Part shown: in pieces, positions 54,110-63,676 of the stretch
How the letters are laid out: each line of letters opens with the position of its first letter
Numbering within the stretch: the stretch's first letter is position 1
NCBI RefSeq assembly: GCF_900143515.1
Contig: NZ_FSQT01000002.1
Location: 1,427,501 to 1,491,500, forward strand
DNA: 64,000 nt
Reading direction: 5' to 3'
From: Micromonospora cremea
GTDB lineage: Bacteria > Actinomycetota > Actinomycetes > Mycobacteriales > Micromonosporaceae
Made by a program: the position numbers and the translations under genes
Notes under the pieces: model-generated
What the model was told of the DNA's origin: nothing
The model's input: the letters and a program-made list of their open reading frames with translations, nothing else
The model's database searches: none

Positions 54110-54919
54110 TCAGGTGCCGAGCAGGGCGTCGTGCACCTCGGCCCAGACCTGCTCGTTGGCCGCGACGAGCAGGCCGTGGCCCTCGTCGGCCGGGTGGTAG
54201 TCGACGCCGTCGAACCGGCGGGCGACACCGCCGGCCGCGCGGACCAGCAGGGCGCCCGGAGCGTGGTCCCACGGCAGGGTGCGCCAGAAGAGGACGAACT
54301 GCTGCTCACCGGTGAGGATGTCCAGGTACTCCCTGCCGGCGCAGTGCTGGCCGGGCAGCAGCTCACCGAGCCGCCGACCGCCGGCACGGACCCGGTCCCG
54401 GGTCTCGGGCGGCAGGAACCGGGTCATGGCGGCTCCGCGCAGCTCGCCCAGTCGCGGCCCGGAACCGGTGTCGCCGACCGGCCGGCCGTTGAGCAGGGTG
54501 CCGTCGTCGGCCCGGCCGCTGGCCAGGATCCCGGCCAGCGGGTCGAGGATCCAGCCGGCGGTCGGCCGCCCGTCGGTCAGCAGCGCCACCATCAGGGCGA
54601 ACGGCCGGCGGCCGGCAGCGAAGTTGGCGGTGCCGTCGACCGGGTCGACCAGCCAGACGTCCCCGCCCTCGCGCAGGTGCCGCAGCAGCCCCGGATCGTC
54701 GGCGACGCCCTCCTCGCCGACCACCATCGAGCCGGGCCGCAGCCCGCGCAGCCCCGCGGAAATCAGCTCCTCGGCGCGGCGGTCCGCGACGGTGACGATC
54801 TCGCCGGGCGCCTTCTCCGACACGTCGGCCTCGTCGAGCTTGCGGAACAGCGGCAGCACGACCTGGTCGGCGGCCTCCCGAAGCAGGTCGCCGACGTCGT
54901 CGAGCAGGGCGTCAGCCAC
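54110..54919 (-). CDS. Inositol monophosphatase family protein
   Basis: A 269-residue phosphatase of the IMPase fold. Metal and active-site residues are in GEEGV (Glu), [12 protein letters not shown] (Asp, Asp) and [15 protein letters not shown] (Asp). Substrates include inositol-1-phosphate, histidinol phosphate or sugar phosphates. ATG at 54919 overlaps the response regulator stop by 8 bp, so it is translated with the signalling operon. Confidence 0.93.
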   Translation of the reverse strand: MADALLDDVGDLLREAADQVVLPLFRKLDEADVSEKAPGEIVTVADRRAEELISAGLRGLRPGSMVVGEEGVADDPGLLRHLREGGDVWLVDPVDGTANFAAGRRPFALMVALLTDGRPTAGWILDPLAGILASGRADDGTLLNGRPVGDTGSGPRLGELRGAAMTRFLPPETRDRVRAGGRRLGELLPGQHCAGREYLDILTGEQQFVLFWRTLPWDHAPGALLVRAAGGVARRFDGVDYHPADEGHGLLVAANEQVWAEVHDALLGT

Positions 54920-55364
54920 GCGGCGGCAGCTTGACCACGCTGACGAAGAACTCGTCGATCTGGCGGACCACCGCGATGAAGCGCTCGAAGTCCACCGGCT
55001 TGGTCACGTAGGCGTTGGCGTGCAGCTGGTAGCTGCGCAGGATGTCCTCGTCGGCCTGCGAGGTGGTGAGCACCACGACCGGGATCCGACGCAGCTCCTC
55101 GTCCTTCTTGATCTCTTCCAGCACCTCCCGGCCGTCCCGGCGGGGCAGGTTGAGGTCGAGCAGGATCAGGTCGGGCGTCACGGCGTCGGCGTACTGGCCC
55201 TCCTGCCGCAGGTAGGCGAGCGCCTCGGCGCCGTCGGACACGACGGTGAGCCGGTTGCGCAGCTTGTGCTCCTCGAACGCCTCCTGCGTCATCAACACGT
55301 CACCCGGATCGTCCTCCACGAGCAGGACCTCGATCGGGCTCTTGCCGTCCGCCGGCGCGGTCAT
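54912..55364 (-). CDS. Single-domain response regulator (CheY/Rcp1 type)
   Basis: A 150-residue receiver with no output domain. The acidic pair EDDPGD, the phosphoacceptor Asp 70 in [14 protein letters not shown] and YVTKPVDF are all in place. The [19 protein letters not shown] loop matches the Rcp1 group that pairs with Cph1-like kinases. It ends 8 bp inside the next gene, and its start overlaps the histidine kinase stop (ATGA). Confidence 0.94.
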   Translation of the reverse strand: MTAPADGKSPIEVLLVEDDPGDVLMTQEAFEEHKLRNRLTVVSDGAEALAYLRQEGQYADAVTPDLILLDLNLPRRDGREVLEEIKKDEELRRIPVVVLTTSQADEDILRSYQLHANAYVTKPVDFERFIAVVRQIDEFFVSVVKLPPRG

Positions 55365-57112
55365 CCCACCGTCTCCCTCATGTCACCCGTTCTACCGCCT
55401 TCCGGGGATCCGTCGGCCCGGTCCGGCCGGTCCGCCGCGGCGGACTGCTCCGGGGGCGTTGCCGGCGACTCGTCCGAGGGCGCGGCGTCGCCGGGCGCGG
55501 CACCGGCCGCAGGCACCTGCGGCGGCTCCGGCGAGTCGGTGGCGGCGGCTGCTGCCGCCTCGACGTCCTCGGGCAGCGCCGGCAGGGTGAACCGGATCGC
55601 CGTGCCCTCCGGTACGTCCGTGTCCACCCAGACCCGGCCGCCGTGATATTCCACGATCTTCTTGACGATGGCCAACCCGATGCCGGTGCCCGGGTACGCG
55701 TCCTTCGAGTGCAGCCGCTGGAAGATCACGAAGATCTTGTCGGCGAACTCCGGCTCGATCCCGATGCCGTTGTCCTGGCAGCTGATCTCCCACTCGGAGC
55801 CGACCAGCCGGGCCGAGATGTGCACCTTCGGCGGCGCGTCCGGGCGGCGGAACTTGATCGAGTTGCTGACCAGGTTGGCCAGCAGGTTGGTCAGCAGCGG
55901 CTCCTCGCCCCGGATCACCGGCAGCTCGGTCCAGGTCAGCTCGGCGTCGGCGTACTGCCGTGCGGCCTCGGTCTGGCCGGCCACGTCGCCCATCACCTTG
56001 TTCAGGTCGACCTCGACGAAGCCGCTGGTGAGCCGCCCGATCCGGGAGAACGCCAGCAGGTCGTTGATCAACCGCTGCATCCGCTGCGCGCCGTCCACCG
56101 CGAAGGCGATGTACTGGTCGGCCCGCTCGTCGAGCTGACCGGCGTAGCGGCGCTGCAGCAGCTGACAGAAGCTGGCGACCTTGCGCAGCGGCTCCTGGAG
56201 GTCGTGCGAGGCCACGTACGCGAACTGCTCCAGGTCACGGTTGGACCGGGTCAGCTCCTCGGCCTGCTTCTGCAGCTGACTGTTGACCCACTCGATGCGC
56301 TCGCGGGCCTCCCGCACCTCGGCCAGGTCGGAGGCGATCTTCTGGCGCATCGCGTCCACGTCCGCGCCGAGTTGGACGAACTCTGGCGGGCCGGTGGTGG
56401 CGATGCCGTGCTGGTAGTCGCCCTTGGCGACCTCACGGACCTGGTCGGCGAGCCCGATCAGCGGCCGGACCACCATCCGGTCCAGGGAGAGCAGCAGCAC
56501 CGCACCGGCGACGACCACCACCAACGCGGCGATGATCAAGAGTGCGACCAGCAGGTTGCTGCTGTTGCGTACGTCATCTGCGGACTGCTCCCGGGCCGCC
56601 AGGATCTCCTCCTGGAGGTCGTCGATCGCCGACCGGACCTCGTCGAACTGCTGCCGGGCCCGTTCGGTGATCAACGCCTGCCCCGCGCTGGTGCCGCTCT
56701 GCTCGGTGGTGGTGATCACCGGCACCGCCACCGACTGCCGCCACTGCTCGGCCCGCTCCTCGACGACCCGAAGTTCCTGGCCGATCTGCGGGTAGTTCTC
56801 GAGCAGGGCCTGCATCGCGGCGACGACGCTCTTCTCCCGGTCGAGTCCCGCCTGATACGGGCCGAGGTCGTTCGGGTCGCCGCTGACCGCGTACCCGCGG
56901 ACCGCCGTCTCCTGGTCGAGCACCGCGTTGAGCAGTTCCTGCGACTGCACCCGCAGCGGGCCGGTCTCGTTCAGGATGGCGTCGATCTGGGTGCGGTTGC
57001 GCGCGGCCATCGCCGCCTCGGCCCCGGCCAGGCCGATCAGCAGCACGCCCACGACGGTGAGCAGGGTGATGACCCGACGGCGCAGACTCCAGCCCCCGAT
57101 CACCGGCGTCAC
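55361..57112 (-). CDS. CHASE3-HAMP sensor histidine kinase
   Basis: A 583-residue kinase: helix 1 (about 12-33), a CHASE3 outer domain (about 36-180) rich in helices with [12 protein letters not shown], helix 2 (about 187-210), HAMP (about 210-262), coiled coil, HisKA with phospho-His 303 in [11 protein letters not shown], and HATPase with [17 protein letters not shown] and [13 protein letters not shown] Pro/Ala-rich tail of about 60 residues follows. The HDLQEPL box puts it with Cph1-like kinases and the adjacent CheY. GTG at 57112 overlaps the phosphatase stop. Confidence 0.94.
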   Translation of the reverse strand: MTPVIGGWSLRRRVITLLTVVGVLLIGLAGAEAAMAARNRTQIDAILNETGPLRVQSQELLNAVLDQETAVRGYAVSGDPNDLGPYQAGLDREKSVVAAMQALLENYPQIGQELRVVEERAEQWRQSVAVPVITTTEQSGTSAGQALITERARQQFDEVRSAIDDLQEEILAAREQSADDVRNSSNLLVALLIIAALVVVVAGAVLLLSLDRMVVRPLIGLADQVREVAKGDYQHGIATTGPPEFVQLGADVDAMRQKIASDLAEVREARERIEWVNSQLQKQAEELTRSNRDLEQFAYVASHDLQEPLRKVASFCQLLQRRYAGQLDERADQYIAFAVDGAQRMQRLINDLLAFSRIGRLTSGFVEVDLNKVMGDVAGQTEAARQYADAELTWTELPVIRGEEPLLTNLLANLVSNSIKFRRPDAPPKVHISARLVGSEWEISCQDNGIGIEPEFADKIFVIFQRLHSKDAYPGTGIGLAIVKKIVEYHGGRVWVDTDVPEGTAIRFTLPALPEDVEAAAAAATDSPEPPQVPAAGAAPGDAAPSDESPATPPEQSAAADRPDRADGSPEGGRTGDMRETVG

Positions 57113-58353
57113 CGGCCACCGCCGCGGCTGACCAGCAGCATGGCCACGTCGTCAGCGAGCGGGCCGCCGTTGATCTGCTCGGCCCGGCCGACCAGCCAGG
57201 CCGGCAGGTCAGGCAGTGCGACCTCGCGGTTGGCCGGCTCGTCGAGCAGCCCACTCAGACCCGGCACGTCGAGCCGTTCGTTGCCGGTGCCCACCCGCCC
57301 CTCGATCAGGCCGTCGGTGTACATCAACAGGGACCAGTCATCGGTGTCGAACTCCAGGTCGTAGGCGATCGGCCGGCGGGGTCGTACGCCCAGCAGCAGG
57401 CCCCCGGGCGCGGGCACCGGGGCGACGCGGCCGTTGGCGAGCAGCAGCGGCGGCGGATGCCCGGCGAGCCGGACGGTGGCCCGGTTGGCGTCCAGGTCGA
57501 GTCGGGTGGTGGCCACCGTCGCGAAGATCTCCTGGAGACGGCGCTCGCTCATCAGCACCTGCTCCAGCGCCGGCAGCACCTCGTCGTCCGGCACCTTGGC
57601 CAGCACCAGGGCCCGCCAGGCCACCCGCAGCTCCACGCCGAGCGCGGCCTCGTCCACGCCGTGCCCGCAGACGTCCCCGACGATCAGGTCGAGACGGTCC
57701 GGACGGGTCTGCACCACGTCGAAGAAGTCCCCGCCGATCAGCGCGGCGTGCCGGCCCGGCCGGTAGAAGGTGTGCACGGCGACCTGGTCGGTCGACATCA
57801 GCGGCTGGGGCAGCAGGCCGCGTTCGAGCCGAGCCGACTCGGCCTGGCGCAGCTCGACCTCACGTAGCCGGCGGGCGTTCTCGTCGGCCCGCTTGCGCTC
57901 CACCGCGTAGCGCAGCGCCCGGGTCAGCAGCACACCGTCCACCTGGCCCTTGACCAGGTAGTCCTGCGCACCCTCGGCGACCGCCACGATGCCCAGGTGC
58001 TCATCTGAGCGGCCGGTCAGCACGCAGACCGCGGCGCCACTGGACATCTCCAGCACCTGGCGCAGCCCGTCCAGCCCCTGCGCGTCCGGCAGGCCCAGAT
58101 CGAGCAGGACGCAGTCGACGTCGGTCATCCGCTGCCGCGCCTCGCTGAGGCTGCTGGCGATGAGCAGGTCGATCATCGAGTTCGTTTCGGCGAGCAGCTC
58201 ACCGACCAGGAAGGCGTCGCCCTCGTCGTCCTCCACCAGCAGCACCCGCAGCCGCTCGCCGGGCGGCAGGTTGGCGTGCCGCGCCAGGCCGCCGTGCGGG
58301 TACGGCACGACGGGGGAACCGGCCAGGCCGGCTCCCCGGTGCGGCCGGGTCAC
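57109..58353 (-). CDS. Receiver-linked PP2C (SpoIIE-type) phosphatase
   Basis: From a GTG at 58353 the product has 414 residues: a receiver domain (about 36-155; LVEDDEGD, Asp 85 in CVLLDLGLP, YLVKGQ), a helical linker (RRLREVELRQAESA) and a PP2C/SpoIIE domain (about 190-414) with GGDFFDVV, DVCGHGVDEA and ADDVAMLLV. So it dephosphorylates a partner, probably an anti-anti-sigma factor, as in RsbU-type switches. The start is not settled: the frame is open to a GTG at 58437, and the best ribosome site, GGAAGGAG (58390-58397), has only an ATC 6 nt after it. The histidine kinase gene follows. Confidence 0.88.
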   Translation of the reverse strand: MTRPHRGAGLAGSPVVPYPHGGLARHANLPPGERLRVLLVEDDEGDAFLVGELLAETNSMIDLLIASSLSEARQRMTDVDCVLLDLGLPDAQGLDGLRQVLEMSSGAAVCVLTGRSDEHLGIVAVAEGAQDYLVKGQVDGVLLTRALRYAVERKRADENARRLREVELRQAESARLERGLLPQPLMSTDQVAVHTFYRPGRHAALIGGDFFDVVQTRPDRLDLIVGDVCGHGVDEAALGVELRVAWRALVLAKVPDDEVLPALEQVLMSERRLQEIFATVATTRLDLDANRATVRLAGHPPPLLLANGRVAPVPAPGGLLLGVRPRRPIAYDLEFDTDDWSLLMYTDGLIEGRVGTGNERLDVPGLSGLLDEPANREVALPDLPAWLVGRAEQINGGPLADDVAMLLVSRGGGR

Positions 58354-58410
58354 CGCCGCGAGACGCGGGAGATCGCTGGTGATGTCGGGCTCCTTCCGAG
58401 TGCCCTGCTG

Positions 58411-58440
58411 ATCCTGTATTAGACAACGGTCGCACACAAC
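58411..58440 (-). promoter_or_regulatory. Candidate promoter of the signalling operon (TAATAC -10)
   Basis: On the minus strand TAATAC (near 58416-58421) is a good -10 element within the first codons of the longest reading frame; the -35 is weak. If used, transcription begins near 58410, so the GTG at 58437 cannot be the start of the phosphatase. Confidence 0.35.
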
Positions 58441-58559
58441 ACGACGGCCTCGGCGCGGCCGGGATGGGGCGCATCACTGCCCGACCGGCCGTCCCACCCG
58501 GGGTCTCCGGGAGGCAGGATGATGCCACCCCAGGCCCCACCACCCCCCGAGGAGTTCCC

Positions 58560-60992
58560 GTGGGCGCACCCGCGACCCCCGCCACGACCGGCGTGCCGGT
58601 CCGCCCGGGTCCGGGCGTACCCGCCGCCGACCGCGCGCTGGCCCGGCCCCGCCGGCGGCTCGCGGCCGCCACGGCCGCCCTCGCCGCGCTGGTCGCCGTC
58701 GGTGCCGGCAGCCTGCTCGACCTGCGCACCCCGGCCCCGACGCCGGCCGACGCGCCCGTGAACGAGTTCAGCGCCAGCCGGGCGTACGAGGACGTCCAGG
58801 TCATCGCGGCCCGGTCGCATGTCGCCGGCAGCCCGGCCAACGACCAGGTTCGCGCGCACATCGAGCAGCGGTTGCGGGGGCTGGGCCTGGAGACCGAGGT
58901 GCAGGACACCGTGGCCCCGGAGGCCGGCCAGCTCAGCGGGGCCGCGGGCGGGGCCACCCTGGCCCGGGTCCGCAACGTGGTGGCCCGGCTGCCCGGCACC
59001 GAATCGACCGGCCGGGTGTTCCTGGTCGCCCACTACGACTCGGTGCAGACCGGGCCGGGCGGCAACGACGACGCGGCGGGCACCTCGGCCATCCTGGAGG
59101 TGGCGCGGGCGCTGACGGTCAGCCCTAAGCCACGCAACGACATCGTCTTCGTGCTGACCGACGCCGAGGAGGCGTGTCTCTGCGGCGCGTCCGCGTTCGC
59201 CGCGAGCCACCCCCTGGCAGCCGACGGCGGGGTGGTGCTCAACCTGGAGGCGCGCGGCTCCACCGGCCCGGTGATCATGTTCGAGACGTCCCGGAACAAC
59301 GCGAAGCTGGTGGACGTCTTCGGCCGGGCCGCCCCGCACCCGGTCGGCACCTCGTTCGCGGTGGAGATCTACCGCGCGCTGCCCAACGACACCGACTTCA
59401 CCGCGTTCCTGGACCGCAAGTTCGTCGGGCTGAACTCGGCGTACATCGACGGCGGCGCGATCTACCACACACCGCTGGACACCCCCGCGGCCATGGACCG
59501 GGGCAGCCTCCAGCAGCACGGGGACAACGCGCTCGGCCTGGCCCGGGAGTTCGGTCGCACCGACCTGACCGACCTGCGGTCCGGTCACGACGCCACCTAC
59601 TTCCCGGTCCCCGGCGGGCTGGTCCGCTACCCCGGCTGGCTCACCCTGCCGCTGGCACTGCTCGCGGTGCTCGCGGTGGCCGCACTGGGCTGGCTGACCC
59701 GGCGGCGGGGCCGGGCCAGCACCGGCCGGCTGGCCGCCGGCTTCGGGCTGGCCCTGGTGCCGATCGTGGCCGCGCCAATGGCCGCGCAACTGCTCTGGAT
59801 GGCGATCACCGCGATCCGACCGGGGTACGCCGAACTGCTCGACCCGTACCGGCCGATCTGGTACCGGCTGGCCGTGCTGGCCCTAGCCGCCGCCATCGTG
59901 TTCACCTGGTACGCGCTGACCCGCCGCCGGATCGGGCCGGCCGCGCTCGCCGTCGGCGGGCTCGCCTGGCTGGCCCTGCTCGGGGTGCTGCTCGCCGTGG
60001 CGGTGCCCGGCGGGGCGTACCTCACCACCCTGCCGGCGCTCGCCGGCGCCCTCGGCGGACTGCTCGCGCTGTGCACCCGGCAGACCGGGCCGTGGCCGGT
60101 GGTGGCGGTGACCGTCGCCGCAGCGGTCGGCGTGGTCATCCTGCTCCCCACCGTGGTGCTGCTCTTCCCCGCGCTCGGAATGGCGATGGGCGGGGTGGCC
60201 GCGCTGGTCGCGGTGCTGCTCGGCCTGACCGCGCTTCCGGTGGTCGACCTGCTGCACCCGCAGGCCGGCGGCCAGCGCGGGCTGGTCGCGCTGCGGGCCC
60301 GGCGGCTCGCGATGCTGCCGGCCGGGGCCGCCGCCCTGGCGGCGGTGGTGCTCGCCGGGGTCGGGCTGGCCGTCGATCGGTTCGACGCCGCCCACCCCGC
60401 GCCCACCCACCTGATGTACGCCATGGACGCGGGCACCGGCCAGGCCCGCTGGCTGAGCCACGAGACCGACCCGCAGCCGTGGACGGACGGCTACGTGGAC
60501 GGGGTGACCGACGTCGGCGACGACTTCCCCGGGCTCGGCGACGGTGAGCTACGGACCGGACCGGCGCAGCCGGCGAGCCTGCCGGCGCCGAAGCTGGAGG
60601 TGCTGGCCGACTCCGGCTCGGGCTCCGGTTCCGGCGGCGAACGCACGCTGCGACTGCGGCTCACCCCGCAGCGGGCGGTCCGGCTCGCCACCCTGCACGT
60701 CGACACGTCGACCGCCACCGTGCTGCGGGCCGAGGTGGCCGGCCGTTCGGTGCCGGTGGAGCCCCGCGAGGGCAAGTGGGGCTTCGGGCTGGTCTTCCAC
60801 GCCCCGCCGGCGGAGGGGATCGAGGTCACGCTGACCCTGCGACCGATCGCCGGGCAGGTGGCGCTGCGGGCGATGGACGCCAGCGACGGGCTGGACGCGC
60901 TCCCCGGCTTCCGCCCCCGGCCACCGGCCGTCGGCATCGTCGGCTCGCACAGCTCGGAGATGCTGGCGGTCGCCCGCACCTATCCCTTCTGA
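58560..60992 (+). CDS. M28 metallopeptidase with polytopic membrane region
   Basis: An 810-residue protein. After a cytoplasmic start and a helix (about 33-52) comes an M28 peptidase domain with the zinc ligands in VAHYDSVQTGPGGNDDAAG, DAEEACLCGA, LNLEARG and YHTPLDT. Then at least seven helices (about 345-600), and a C-terminal outer beta domain. This layout matches the Fxna/ERMP1 group of membrane-embedded M28 peptidases. GTG at 58560 is supported by GAGGAG (58549-58554). The function is likely processing of secreted peptides; substrate unknown. Confidence 0.9.
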   Translation: MGAPATPATTGVPVRPGPGVPAADRALARPRRRLAAATAALAALVAVGAGSLLDLRTPAPTPADAPVNEFSASRAYEDVQVIAARSHVAGSPANDQVRAHIEQRLRGLGLETEVQDTVAPEAGQLSGAAGGATLARVRNVVARLPGTESTGRVFLVAHYDSVQTGPGGNDDAAGTSAILEVARALTVSPKPRNDIVFVLTDAEEACLCGASAFAASHPLAADGGVVLNLEARGSTGPVIMFETSRNNAKLVDVFGRAAPHPVGTSFAVEIYRALPNDTDFTAFLDRKFVGLNSAYIDGGAIYHTPLDTPAAMDRGSLQQHGDNALGLAREFGRTDLTDLRSGHDATYFPVPGGLVRYPGWLTLPLALLAVLAVAALGWLTRRRGRASTGRLAAGFGLALVPIVAAPMAAQLLWMAITAIRPGYAELLDPYRPIWYRLAVLALAAAIVFTWYALTRRRIGPAALAVGGLAWLALLGVLLAVAVPGGAYLTTLPALAGALGGLLALCTRQTGPWPVVAVTVAAAVGVVILLPTVVLLFPALGMAMGGVAALVAVLLGLTALPVVDLLHPQAGGQRGLVALRARRLAMLPAGAAALAAVVLAGVGLAVDRFDAAHPAPTHLMYAMDAGTGQARWLSHETDPQPWTDGYVDGVTDVGDDFPGLGDGELRTGPAQPASLPAPKLEVLADSGSGSGSGGERTLRLRLTPQRAVRLATLHVDTSTATVLRAEVAGRSVPVEPREGKWGFGLVFHAPPAEGIEVTLTLRPIAGQVALRAMDASDGLDALPGFRPRPPAVGIVGSHSSEMLAVARTYPF

Positions 60993-61060
60993 TCGGCGGT
61001 CCGGTGGTCCGCTGGAGCATTCTCGGGCGGGCCACCGTCCGTGGACACGCCGCGGCACGC

Positions 61061-62002
61061 TCAGTGCGGGGCGGCCGGGCCCAGGTCGCTCGGGTCGGTG
61101 TTGCCGCCGCAGACGATCAACGCCACCCGTTCCCCCGCCTGCGGCACGTACGCGCCGCCGATCAGCGCGGCCAGCGCGGCGGCGCCACCCAGCTCGGCGG
61201 CGACCCGCAGGTCCGACCAGAGCAGCCGACGCGCCCGCGCCAGGTCCTCGTCGCGGACCAGCACGGAGACCACCCCCGTCCGGCGGGCGGTGTGGAAGGC
61301 GATCTCGCCGATCCGACGGGCGCCTAACGAGTCCGTGGCGATGCCGCCCACCTCGATGTCGACCGGTCGACCGGCCTTGAGGGCGGAGTGCAGGGTGGGG
61401 ATCTGCTCGGGCTCGACGGCGACGACGCGTACCGACCCGTCGAACCAGGTGGCGATGCCGGACACCAGCCCGCCGCCGCCGACCGCCACCAGCACGGTGT
61501 CGATCCCGTCCAGCTGCCGTTCCAGCTCCCGGCCGACGGTGCCCTGACCGGCCACCACCTCCGGCTGGTCGTACGCGTGCACGACCAGCGCGCCGGTCTC
61601 CGCTGCCCGCTGCGTGCTCGCCGCCAACGCCTCGGCGTAGTGCTGGCCCACCTGCCGCACCTGGGCGCCCAGCCCGGCCAGCCGCTGCACCTTCACCGGC
61701 GAGGAGGTCACCGGCACGAAGACCTCTGCCGGCACGCCCAGCGAGCGGGCCGCGTACGCGACGGCGAGGCCGTGGTTGCCGCCGGACGCGGCGATCACCC
61801 CGGCCGAGGGCAGCGGCCCCTGCAGCATCCGGTTGAACGCGCCGCGCGGCTTGAACGAGCCAGTGTGCTGGTGCAACTCCAGCTTGAGGTTGAGCCGCCC
61901 CGGCACGCCCAGATCGGCGCCGTCGACGGTGAGCACCGGGGTCTCCCGGACCCGCCCCTCGATGAGCGCCGCAGCCGCCTCGACGTCGCTTCTGTCAACC
62001 AT
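61061..62002 (-). CDS. Threonine/serine dehydratase-like PLP enzyme
   Basis: The 313-residue enzyme has fold type II with the PLP Lys 51 in GSFKPRGAF, ASGGNHGLAVAY (phosphate cradle partner SGGNHG), and GGGGLVSG. It lacks the C-terminal regulatory domain of IlvA, so it is catabolic/degradative type or a serine racemase-like enzyme. ATG at 62002 with AAGGG at about -10. Ends near the M28 gene (68 bp, convergent). Confidence 0.9.
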   Translation of the reverse strand: MVDRSDVEAAAALIEGRVRETPVLTVDGADLGVPGRLNLKLELHQHTGSFKPRGAFNRMLQGPLPSAGVIAASGGNHGLAVAYAARSLGVPAEVFVPVTSSPVKVQRLAGLGAQVRQVGQHYAEALAASTQRAAETGALVVHAYDQPEVVAGQGTVGRELERQLDGIDTVLVAVGGGGLVSGIATWFDGSVRVVAVEPEQIPTLHSALKAGRPVDIEVGGIATDSLGARRIGEIAFHTARRTGVVSVLVRDEDLARARRLLWSDLRVAAELGGAAALAALIGGAYVPQAGERVALIVCGGNTDPSDLGPAAPH

Positions 62003-62024
62003 CAAATTGCACCCTTCGTTACGA

Positions 62025-62339
62025 TCAGAGAGCCGGTCGACCATCGTCAGGCCGCGGACCGAGCCGGATCGTCCACGGCTCGACACTGTCCACCCGCAGA
62101 TGCGTCTCGCTCCACGGATCGCGTCCCAGCGTGGCGCGGACGACGTCCTCCGACTCGGAGACGACGACGAGCACCACGCGGTGCTCGTCCGCCAGCGGCC
62201 CACCCAGGACGACGAAGCCCGTATCGACGAGCTCATCCATGAACGACGCGTGTGTGGCCCAGTCGGACTGCTCCTGCATGGGCCGCGACGGGTCCCACTG
62301 GGGACCACTGCGGTGCAGGAGGACAAGGAACGTCGGCAT
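62025..62339 (-). CDS. YCII-related protein
   Basis: A 104-residue protein of the YciI/YCII superfamily (dimeric alpha+beta barrel): MPTFLVLLHRSGPQW.. at the start, HASFMDELVDTGFVVLGGPL (His and Gly pattern), and DPW at the third strand. Exact function unknown; some relatives are dehalogenase-like or sigma-factor-linked (DGPF). ATG at 62339. 22 bp upstream of the dehydratase gene on the same strand, so perhaps co-transcribed. Confidence 0.88.
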   Translation of the reverse strand: MPTFLVLLHRSGPQWDPSRPMQEQSDWATHASFMDELVDTGFVVLGGPLADEHRVVLVVVSESEDVVRATLGRDPWSETHLRVDSVEPWTIRLGPRPDDGRPAL

Positions 62340-62413
62340 GCTCGGACCGTACTGCACGACGCGGCCTTCACCAGGGCCTCGCAATGCCCGCCAGGTCTAT
62401 CCCGAAGCGCTTC

Positions 62414-62929
62414 TCAGACGCCTCTGGCCCCGTCGATGGCCTGTCGCAGCAGGTCCGCGTGCCCATTGTGGCGGGCGTACTCGGCGATCATCTGCAGGTA
62501 GACGTAGCGCAGCGACGCCACGTCCTCATCGGGAAAAGTGAAGGTGTCGTCCATAGAAGCCGCAGCCACGGCCTGACGTGCCAGTTCGGTCTCCTCGACC
62601 AGGCGGGCATAGTCGCCTTGAGCGCTCGCCGGGTCGATATCGTCGAAATCGGCATCGCGCCTCTCCGGCGTGGAGTAGAGCGTGTCCAGCGATTCGCTGC
62701 GAAAGAGCGTCCGGAACCAGGTGCGCTCCACTTTGGCCATGTGCCGGATCAGGCCGAGCAGCGAGAGGTTCGAGAAAGCCAACGGCGACCGCGCCAGTTG
62801 TTCGGCATCGAGGCCGGCGCACTTGTGGAGCAACGTGGCGCGATGCCAGTCGAGAAGATGACGGAGATGGTCGGCCTCTGGTGCGACGAGAACATCACTG
62901 GGACGGCTCACATCAGGCGCGATCCACAT
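62414..62929 (-). CDS. DinB family protein (DUF664)
   Basis: A 171-residue four-helix protein. The His ligands lie in LLDWHRATLLHKCAG, IRHMAKVERTWF and YARHNGHADLLRQAIDG, as in DinB/YfiT metal-binding proteins, several of which are mycothiol-dependent (MDMPI type). ATG at 62929 begins the fold (MWIAPDVSRPSDV); the frame is open further up to 63058. Its substrate is not predicted. Confidence 0.9.
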   Translation of the reverse strand: MWIAPDVSRPSDVLVAPEADHLRHLLDWHRATLLHKCAGLDAEQLARSPLAFSNLSLLGLIRHMAKVERTWFRTLFRSESLDTLYSTPERRDADFDDIDPASAQGDYARLVEETELARQAVAAASMDDTFTFPDEDVASLRYVYLQMIAEYARHNGHADLLRQAIDGARGV

Positions 62930-63050
62930 CCGGCCATGATGGCACGCGCTGGGGCATCGCCCTAGCACGAAGTTTTCGTACGCTCGTCGCGCTAGGGCGC
63001 GGAAGGCCGGGACGTCCCGGCTGGCGCCCATGAGCTGCCGCTGCCCCTGG

Positions 63051-63066
63051 CATGACAATCGTCATG
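63051..63066. promoter_or_regulatory. Dyad CATGAC-N4-GTCATG upstream of the LiaF-like gene
   Basis: Two 6-bp arms around 4 bases, 58 bp before the LiaF-like start. The pattern ATGAC..GTCAT resembles binding sites of DesR/LiaR-like response regulators, so it could be an operator. No regulator is in this window. Confidence 0.4.
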
Positions 63067-63124
63067 GGTCACTTCACGACTAATGACATTTGCCCCTGAC
63101 CTAGCGGTCCGTAGCGTTGAGGAC

Positions 63125-63469
63125 ATGGCGAACACGAACTCCTCCGACCGGATCAACTGGCAGGTTTCCCTTCTTGGCGGCCACAAGCAGCGCGGCGGCA
63201 CGGCCGCCGACACCGTGGTCCTCACTCCGATCGGCGGCGCCGAGGTCGATCTCACCGACGCCGAGCTGGCTCCCGAGACGACGCTGACGAAGGTCTCGCT
63301 CATCGGCGGCGTCAAGCTGCGGGTGCCCGCCGACGCCGCCGTCGAGATCGAGGGCTTCCACCTGTTCGGCAAGCGCACGGTCCAACCGGGCACGTCCTCA
63401 CCGTCGGCCCCCGTCGTCCGCGTCCGCGCCTACGGCATCTTCGGCGGGGTCAAGGTCAGCCGCGCGTGA
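63125..63469 (+). CDS. LiaF-like small protein
   Basis: A 114-residue protein with beta-strand repeats: SLLGGHKQRGG, VSLIGGVKLRVPADAAVEI and AYGIFGGVKVSRA. That G-G-x-K strand pattern matches the C-terminal domain of LiaF and DUF1707-type proteins linked to cell envelope stress. No membrane helix, so it is a soluble version. ATG at 63125 with a GAGG just before; a candidate operator is upstream. Likely responds to envelope-active compounds, inferred from family only. Confidence 0.8.
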   Translation: MANTNSSDRINWQVSLLGGHKQRGGTAADTVVLTPIGGAEVDLTDAELAPETTLTKVSLIGGVKLRVPADAAVEIEGFHLFGKRTVQPGTSSPSAPVVRVRAYGIFGGVKVSRA

Positions 63470-63676
63470 CCAGCTCAGCGGACCTGTAGGCGAAATGCCG
63501 TCGTCGCCACATCAGGTACCGAGACCTCCACCGGTTCCGGTCCCTTCGCCGAGATCCCGGAGGGTCCGCAGGACTCGCGCCTGGTTTCGAGCGACAGACG
63601 CCATCCACCCCGCGTAGCCGCCGGCGAGCACATCGAGCGTTGACCTATACGTCGATCATCTGCTTATGTTGACGGC
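63470..63676. other. Intergenic region before the PadR gene
   Basis: No gene is seen in these 207 bases. TTGACC (63640-63645) and TTATGT (63664-63669), 18 bp apart, may be the promoter of the PadR gene. Confidence 0.4.
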
